NCBI RefSeq assembly: GCF_023015765.1
Contig: NZ_JALKAL010000002.1
Location: 407,778 to 471,777, forward strand
Length of the DNA: 64,000 nucleotides
DNA from: Ornithinimicrobium sp. F0845
GTDB taxonomy: Bacteria; Actinomycetota; Actinomycetes; Actinomycetales; Dermatophilaceae
Reading direction: 5' to 3'
The translations under genes were made by a program, and so were the position numbers. The notes under the pieces were generated by a model. The model saw only the letters and a list, made by a program, of their open reading frames with translations. It was not told the DNA's origin and ran no database searches. Of the stretch, positions 60,493 through 64,000 are shown piece by piece; the first letter of the stretch is position 1; each line of letters begins with the position of its first letter.

Positions 60493-61275
60493 ATGGTCAC
60501 GCAGGACCGGTCCGGTGGTCGCTTCGCGGGGAAGGTCGCCGTCGTCACCGGCGGCGCCGGCGGGATCGGGCGGGCGGTCTGCGAGGGCTTCGCCGCGGCC
60601 GGTGCGAGCGTCGCGGTCGTCGACGTGCAGGGGACGCAGGCGGTGGCGGACGAGTTCGAGGCGAGCCACGGCATACGGGCCCGCGGTTATCAGCTCGACG
60701 TCGCCGACCGGGACGCTGTCGGCGCGGTGATGGACGCGGTGGTCGCCGACCTCGGCGGCCTCGACGTGCTCGTCACCCTGGCCGGCGGCTCGCTCGGGAC
60801 GCCCAAGGCGCTGGAGGAGATCGAGGCCGAGCACGTCGACCTAGTCGTGGACGTCAACGTCAAGGGCACCTTCTACTGCGCCCAGGCGGCCCTGGCGCGG
60901 ATGCCGGAGGACGGCTCGGTGGTCACCGTGTCCTCGATCGGTGGCCGCCAGCCCTCACCCGTGACCGGCGTGCCGTATGCCGCGTCCAAGGCCGCCGTCC
61001 TCGGGCTCACCCGGCGTCTGGCCCGCGAGGTCGGGGCGAAGGGGCAGCGGGTCAACGCGGTCGCCCCCGGCCTGTTCCTCACCGGGCGCCTGCAGCAGAT
61101 GTATGACGAGATGCCCGCGGCCGAGCGCGACGAGGTGCTCAGCGCGATCCCGCTCGCCCGCTTCCCCGAGCTGCGCGAGATCGTCGACCCGGTGCTCTTC
61201 CTCGCCGGGCCCGAGGCGTCCTACATCACCGGCGTCGTCCTCGACGTCAACGGCGGCCGCTTCATGCCCCTCTGA
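60493..61275 (+). CDS. SDR-family oxidoreductase
   Basis: 260 residues, classical short-chain dehydrogenase. Rossmann motif TGGAGGIGR (about 19-27), catalytic Ser in VSSIGG, Tyr-x3-Lys as PYAASKAA (Tyr/Lys pair). Divergent from the fused monooxygenase, so it may oxidise a hydroxy-acyl-CoA intermediate of the aromatic route; substrate inferred only from place. ATG at 60493. Confidence 0.85.
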   Translation: MVTQDRSGGRFAGKVAVVTGGAGGIGRAVCEGFAAAGASVAVVDVQGTQAVADEFEASHGIRARGYQLDVADRDAVGAVMDAVVADLGGLDVLVTLAGGSLGTPKALEEIEAEHVDLVVDVNVKGTFYCAQAALARMPEDGSVVTVSSIGGRQPSPVTGVPYAASKAAVLGLTRRLAREVGAKGQRVNAVAPGLFLTGRLQQMYDEMPAAERDEVLSAIPLARFPELREIVDPVLFLAGPEASYITGVVLDVNGGRFMPL

Positions 61276-61279
61276 CCCC

Positions 61280-61334
61280 CCAATTTTCGTAGTGGTTTCG
61301 CTCGCGGACCCCGCATTTTGATAGTGGTTTCGCT
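61280..61334 (+). repeat. Paired repeat, two units (same family as at 1023 and 22867)
   Basis: Direct units of about 31 bp at 61280-61302 and 61309-61334, both with the ATTTT-N-TAGTGGTTTCGCT core. The first is identical over 23 bases to 1023-1045, and the following ACCCCGCATT also matches. Lies 5 bases after the SDR stop and 99 bases before a toxin-antitoxin operator. Confidence 0.75.
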
Positions 61335-61433
61335 GGCCCAGGGCTCTCACCTCCGGTCCTCCACCGCCGGATACAGCGATTCTGCCGGAGCCGTCAGGGG
61401 GCAGACGCGCAGCCAGCTTCCACAGCCCACCCA

Positions 61434-61450
61434 GTGCTACTATGTAGCAC
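61434..61450 (+). promoter_or_regulatory. Operator of the third toxin-antitoxin module
   Basis: GTGCTAC-TAT-GTAGCAC is a perfect 7-3-7 palindrome with a -10-like TACTAT (61438-61443) at its centre. It precedes a GGAGGTGG ribosome-binding site. Half-sites equal those at 25043, in reversed order. Confidence 0.7.
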
Positions 61451-61467
61451 ATTGGAGGTGGAGCACG

Positions 61468-61740
61468 ATGGCCAGCGTCGGCATCAGGGACCTGAAGCAG
61501 AATGCGTCCGCGGTCGTGGCCCGGGCGGCCGCCGGGGAGACCATCACGATCACCGATCGGGGGCGGCCAGTGGCGCAGATCGGGCCGAGGACGACGCACG
61601 GCCTCCGTGCGCTGCGCGAACAGGGGCTCCTGCGCGAGCCCCGTCGACCGATGGCCGATGTGCCGCTCCCGGAGGCGCTCCCGCCCGGTGCCCGGCCCCT
61701 GAGCGATCTCCTGGCGGAGGACCGCGAGGACCGGCTGTGA
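61468..61740 (+). CDS. Phd/YefM-family antitoxin
   Basis: 90 residues. The start MASVGIRDLKQNASAVVARA and ITITDRGRPVAQI are typical Phd/YefM. The N-terminus dimerises and binds the palindrome upstream; the C-terminus (RPLSDLLAEDREDRL) would neutralise the toxin. Stop overlaps the toxin start (GTGA). Confidence 0.9.
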   Translation: MASVGIRDLKQNASAVVARAAAGETITITDRGRPVAQIGPRTTHGLRALREQGLLREPRRPMADVPLPEALPPGARPLSDLLAEDREDRL

Positions 61741-62129
61741 GCGCGCTCTATCTGGACTCCTCCGCCCTGTGCAAGCTGGTGGTGGAAGAGGCTCAGACGC
61801 CTGCCCTGCACGCCCTGCTGGTCTCGCACGACGGCGACCTGGTCTCCAGCGATCTCGCCCGCACCGAGGTGCTGCGGATGGCCGGGCGGTTGGACCCACC
61901 GCGGCGGGCGGAGGCGCGCGTGGTCCTCGAGGCGCTCGTCCTGGTGCCGCTCCTGACCCGCATCGCCGAGGCAGCGGGCGTCATCGCACCTCCCCGCGTG
62001 CGCAGCCTCGACGCACTACACCTGGCGACTGCGCTGGAGCTCGGCGACGACCTCGCTGGTCTCGTGACCTACGACGAGCGTCAGGCCGACGCAGCACGAC
62101 AGCTCGGCCTGACGGTCCTCGGGCCTTGA
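61737..62129 (+). CDS. PIN-domain toxin (VapC type)
   Basis: 130 residues from GTG 61737. Acidic residues of the PIN active site: Asp in YLDSSAL, Glu in ARTEVLR, Asp in RSLDALHLATA, and Asp in TYDERQ. Intact and coupled to its Phd antitoxin. RNA target unknown. Confidence 0.88.
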   Translation: MSALYLDSSALCKLVVEEAQTPALHALLVSHDGDLVSSDLARTEVLRMAGRLDPPRRAEARVVLEALVLVPLLTRIAEAAGVIAPPRVRSLDALHLATALELGDDLAGLVTYDERQADAARQLGLTVLGP

Positions 62130-62205
62130 GCAAGTCAGACTGCGCGTCCCCAGTGGCCCGCCCCGCACCCTTGTGCCCGTCCGTGCCGACCAATACGGTC
62201 AGGCC

Positions 62206-62976
62206 ATGTCCCTCCTCTCAGACCTGACCACCGCCCTGTCCTCCGGGAGCATCGAGGTCGTTGACCTCACCGCACCCCTGAGCGACGAGACGCCCCTGCT
62301 CGAGTTGCCTCCGGAGTTCGGGCAGACCGCCCAGTTCCAGTTGGAGGAGATCAGCCGCTACGACAACCGCGGACCGGCCTGGTACTGGAACAACTTCCGC
62401 ACCGGCGAGCACACCGGCACGCACTTCGACGCGCCCAACCACTGGGTCAGCGGCCAGGACCTGGACGACATCGGCTCGGTCCCACCCCGGGCGTTCGTGG
62501 CACCGGCGATCGTGCTGGACGTGACCGAGCAGGTCGCCGCCGACCCGAACTTCCTCATCGAGCGCGAGCACGTCGAGGCCTTCGCGGCCGAGCACGGCGG
62601 ACTGCCCGAGGGCGGCTGGCTACTCTGCCGCACCGGCTGGTCCTCCCGGGTCACGCAGGAGGAGATGATCAACAACACCGAGACCGGCCCGACCAGCCCC
62701 GGCATGTCCGCCGACTGCGCCCGCTGGGTCGCCGAGGAGTCGCCGCTGCAGGGCATCGGCGTCGAGACCGTCGGCACCGACGCCGGCGCCGCGCACTCCT
62801 TCGACCCCGCCTTCCCGTGCCACTCCTTCCTCATGGGCAACAACAAGTACGGCCTGGCCCAGCTGCAGAACCTCGACCAGCTCCCGCCGACCGGCGCGGT
62901 CGTCATCGCCTCCCCGCTGAAGATCGTCGGCGGCTCCGGCTCACCGGCGCGGGTCATCGCCCTCGTCGAGCGCTGA
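62206..62976 (+). CDS. Cyclase-family (kynurenine formamidase-like) metal hydrolase
   Basis: 256 residues of the cyclase/KynB-like family. The metal-binding motif is EHTGTHFDAPNHW (HxGTHxDxPxH pattern), with a second His/Glu region near VGTDAGAAHSFDP. Members hydrolyse N-formylkynurenine or cyclic/enol substrates. ATG at 62206. The next gene starts 12 bases later, so the two are probably co-transcribed. Either anthranilate supply or a later ring-opening step would fit. Confidence 0.8.
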   Translation: MSLLSDLTTALSSGSIEVVDLTAPLSDETPLLELPPEFGQTAQFQLEEISRYDNRGPAWYWNNFRTGEHTGTHFDAPNHWVSGQDLDDIGSVPPRAFVAPAIVLDVTEQVAADPNFLIEREHVEAFAAEHGGLPEGGWLLCRTGWSSRVTQEEMINNTETGPTSPGMSADCARWVAEESPLQGIGVETVGTDAGAAHSFDPAFPCHSFLMGNNKYGLAQLQNLDQLPPTGAVVIASPLKIVGGSGSPARVIALVER

Positions 62977-62988
62977 CCGGCCGCTCCC

Positions 62989-64000
62989 GTGCTGGTCGCC
63001 GAGGCCGTCGGCCGCACCCTGGTCGCCGCGGGCGTCGACCACGTCTTCGGCGTGGTCGGCTCCGGCAATTTCCACGTCACCAACGCGATGGTCGCGTCCG
63101 GCGCCTGGTTCGTCGCCGCCCGGCACGAGGGCGGCGGCGCGACGATGGCCGACGCCTACGCCCGCACCGCCGGTCGCCCGGCCGCGCTCTCGGTCCACCA
63201 GGGCTGCGGGCTGACCAACGCGATGACCGGCATCGGCGAGGCCGCCAAGTCGCGCACCCCGCTGGTCGTGCTGGCCGCCGAGGCGACCAACCGTGCGTCC
63301 AACTTCTTCGTGGACCAGGACGCGCTGGCCCGGTCGGTGGGCGCCGTCCCGATGCGCATCACCGATCCGCAGTATGCCGTCGCGCAGGCCCGCGAGGCCG
63401 TCGCCACCGCGGTGCACCGGCGCCGCACGGTGGTGCTCAACCTGCCGCTGGAGGTGCAGGGCGCCGAGGTTCCGGAAAGGCCATCCCCCGGCGGCGTGCC
63501 GTCGCAGGTCCAGGACCTGGCCGACTTCGTCCCGCCGGAGCCACCCAGGCCCCTGGCGCCCTCCAGCGCGGACGTCGAGCGCCTGGTGTCGGCGCTCCGG
63601 TTGGCGCAGCGGCCTGTGTTCGTGGCCGGACGCGGGGCGCGCAGTCCCGCGGCGCGCGACGCCCTGGTCGCCCTCGCCGACGAGACCGGCGCCCTGCTGG
63701 CCACCTCCGCCGTCGCCAAGGGCCTCTTCCACGACAGCCCATGGAGTCTCGACGTCTCCGGCGGGTTCTCCTCGCCGCTGGCGGCCGAGCTGATCCGCGA
63801 GGCCGACCTCATCGTCGGGTGGGGCTGCGTCCTCAACATGTGGACCATGCGGCACGGCGCCCTGATCGGACCGGACACCACCGTCGTGCAGGTCGACGAC
63901 ACCGAGGCGGCCCTCGGCGCCCAGCGGGAGCTGACCTTCGGCGTCCTCGGCGACGTGACGACCACCGCGGGCGCCACGCTGACCGCCCTCACCCGCTCGA
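62989..64000 (+). CDS. Thiamine diphosphate-dependent enzyme, acetolactate synthase-like (partial)
   Basis: Open to the right edge; 337 codons are visible (start GTG 62989). The N-terminal PYR domain has the cofactor-activating Glu in ARHEGGGATMADAYARTAG and the GCGLTNAMTGIGEA stretch; the middle domain follows (FVAGRGARSP, READLIVGWGC). The PP domain (GDGxxx..NN) is beyond the edge. It could be a decarboxylase, a carboligase or a ring-cleaving hydrolase such as cyclohexane-1,2-dione hydrolase; context near ring-reducing genes makes the last worth considering. Confidence 0.75.
   Translation, partial: MLVAEAVGRTLVAAGVDHVFGVVGSGNFHVTNAMVASGAWFVAARHEGGGATMADAYARTAGRPAALSVHQGCGLTNAMTGIGEAAKSRTPLVVLAAEATNRASNFFVDQDALARSVGAVPMRITDPQYAVAQAREAVATAVHRRRTVVLNLPLEVQGAEVPERPSPGGVPSQVQDLADFVPPEPPRPLAPSSADVERLVSALRLAQRPVFVAGRGARSPAARDALVALADETGALLATSAVAKGLFHDSPWSLDVSGGFSSPLAAELIREADLIVGWGCVLNMWTMRHGALIGPDTTVVQVDDTEAALGAQRELTFGVLGDVTTTAGATLTALTRS

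Overview
The window reads as one continuous chromosomal segment of a high-GC Gram-positive bacterium of the Actinomycetota. Support: GC near 70 percent by eye, a trigger factor/ClpP1P2/ClpX set, an ileS T-box leader, many GTG starts, many apparently leaderless genes, and MT0933-like, DUF4233 and mycothiol-dependent isomerase-type proteins. A Micrococcales genus of the Intrasporangiaceae/Ornithinimicrobium type is my best inference; no rRNA or other marker here proves it. There is no phage, plasmid, insertion sequence or CRISPR array.

Layout. 0-4 kb: an iron-regulated siderophore ABC ATPase, then divergent GABA-utilisation genes (gabD, gabT). 4-8.5 kb: the elongation operon mreB-mreC-mreD-mrdA without rodA. 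8.6-9.1 kb: a repeat-rich non-coding stretch. 9.1-16 kb: a PPi-type phosphofructokinase, a TetR/hydrolase pair with duplicated operators, a PhoD-like phosphatase and a DHA2 exporter. 16-22.9 kb: ndk, then uppP, a DUF4233 protein, folC and ileS as one translationally coupled run behind an isoleucine T-box. 23-26 kb: two toxin-antitoxin modules flanking a GlcD-like oxidase. 26.6-33.6 kb: valS and a MoxR/DUF58/DUF4129 operon. 33.7-47 kb: the clpX / clpP2-clpP1 / tig proteostasis set, broken up by an ectoine-type uptake operon (ehuBCDA), regulators and a HelD-like ATPase. 47-50.4 kb: two tRNA genes and small accessory proteins. 50.5-64 kb: a catabolic region with a thiolase, a coupled operon (fused flavin monooxygenase/Old Yellow Enzyme, ADP-forming CoA ligase, AMP-forming CoA ligase, a mutase lacking its B12 domain), a divergent SDR, a third toxin-antitoxin module, a cyclase-family hydrolase and a ThDP enzyme cut by the window edge.

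The last block looks like a CoA-dependent aerobic route for an aromatic acid, most likely anthranilate (2-aminobenzoyl-CoA). The upstream 16-22.9 kb block couples tRNA charging with folate polyglutamylation and undecaprenyl phosphate recycling.

The least explained signals are non-coding. (i) A family of paired units of about 31 bp sits in four intergenic places, two of them just upstream of toxin-antitoxin modules. (ii) A ~249-bp element at 52456-52704 has terminal inverted repeats and five 29-bp direct repeats inside. (iii) The pentamer GTATG/CATAC is strongly over-represented in all reading frames, at the cost of rare codons. (iv) A 24-bp tandem repeat between mreD and mrdA creates a mini-ORF joined to both neighbours by ATGA overlaps.
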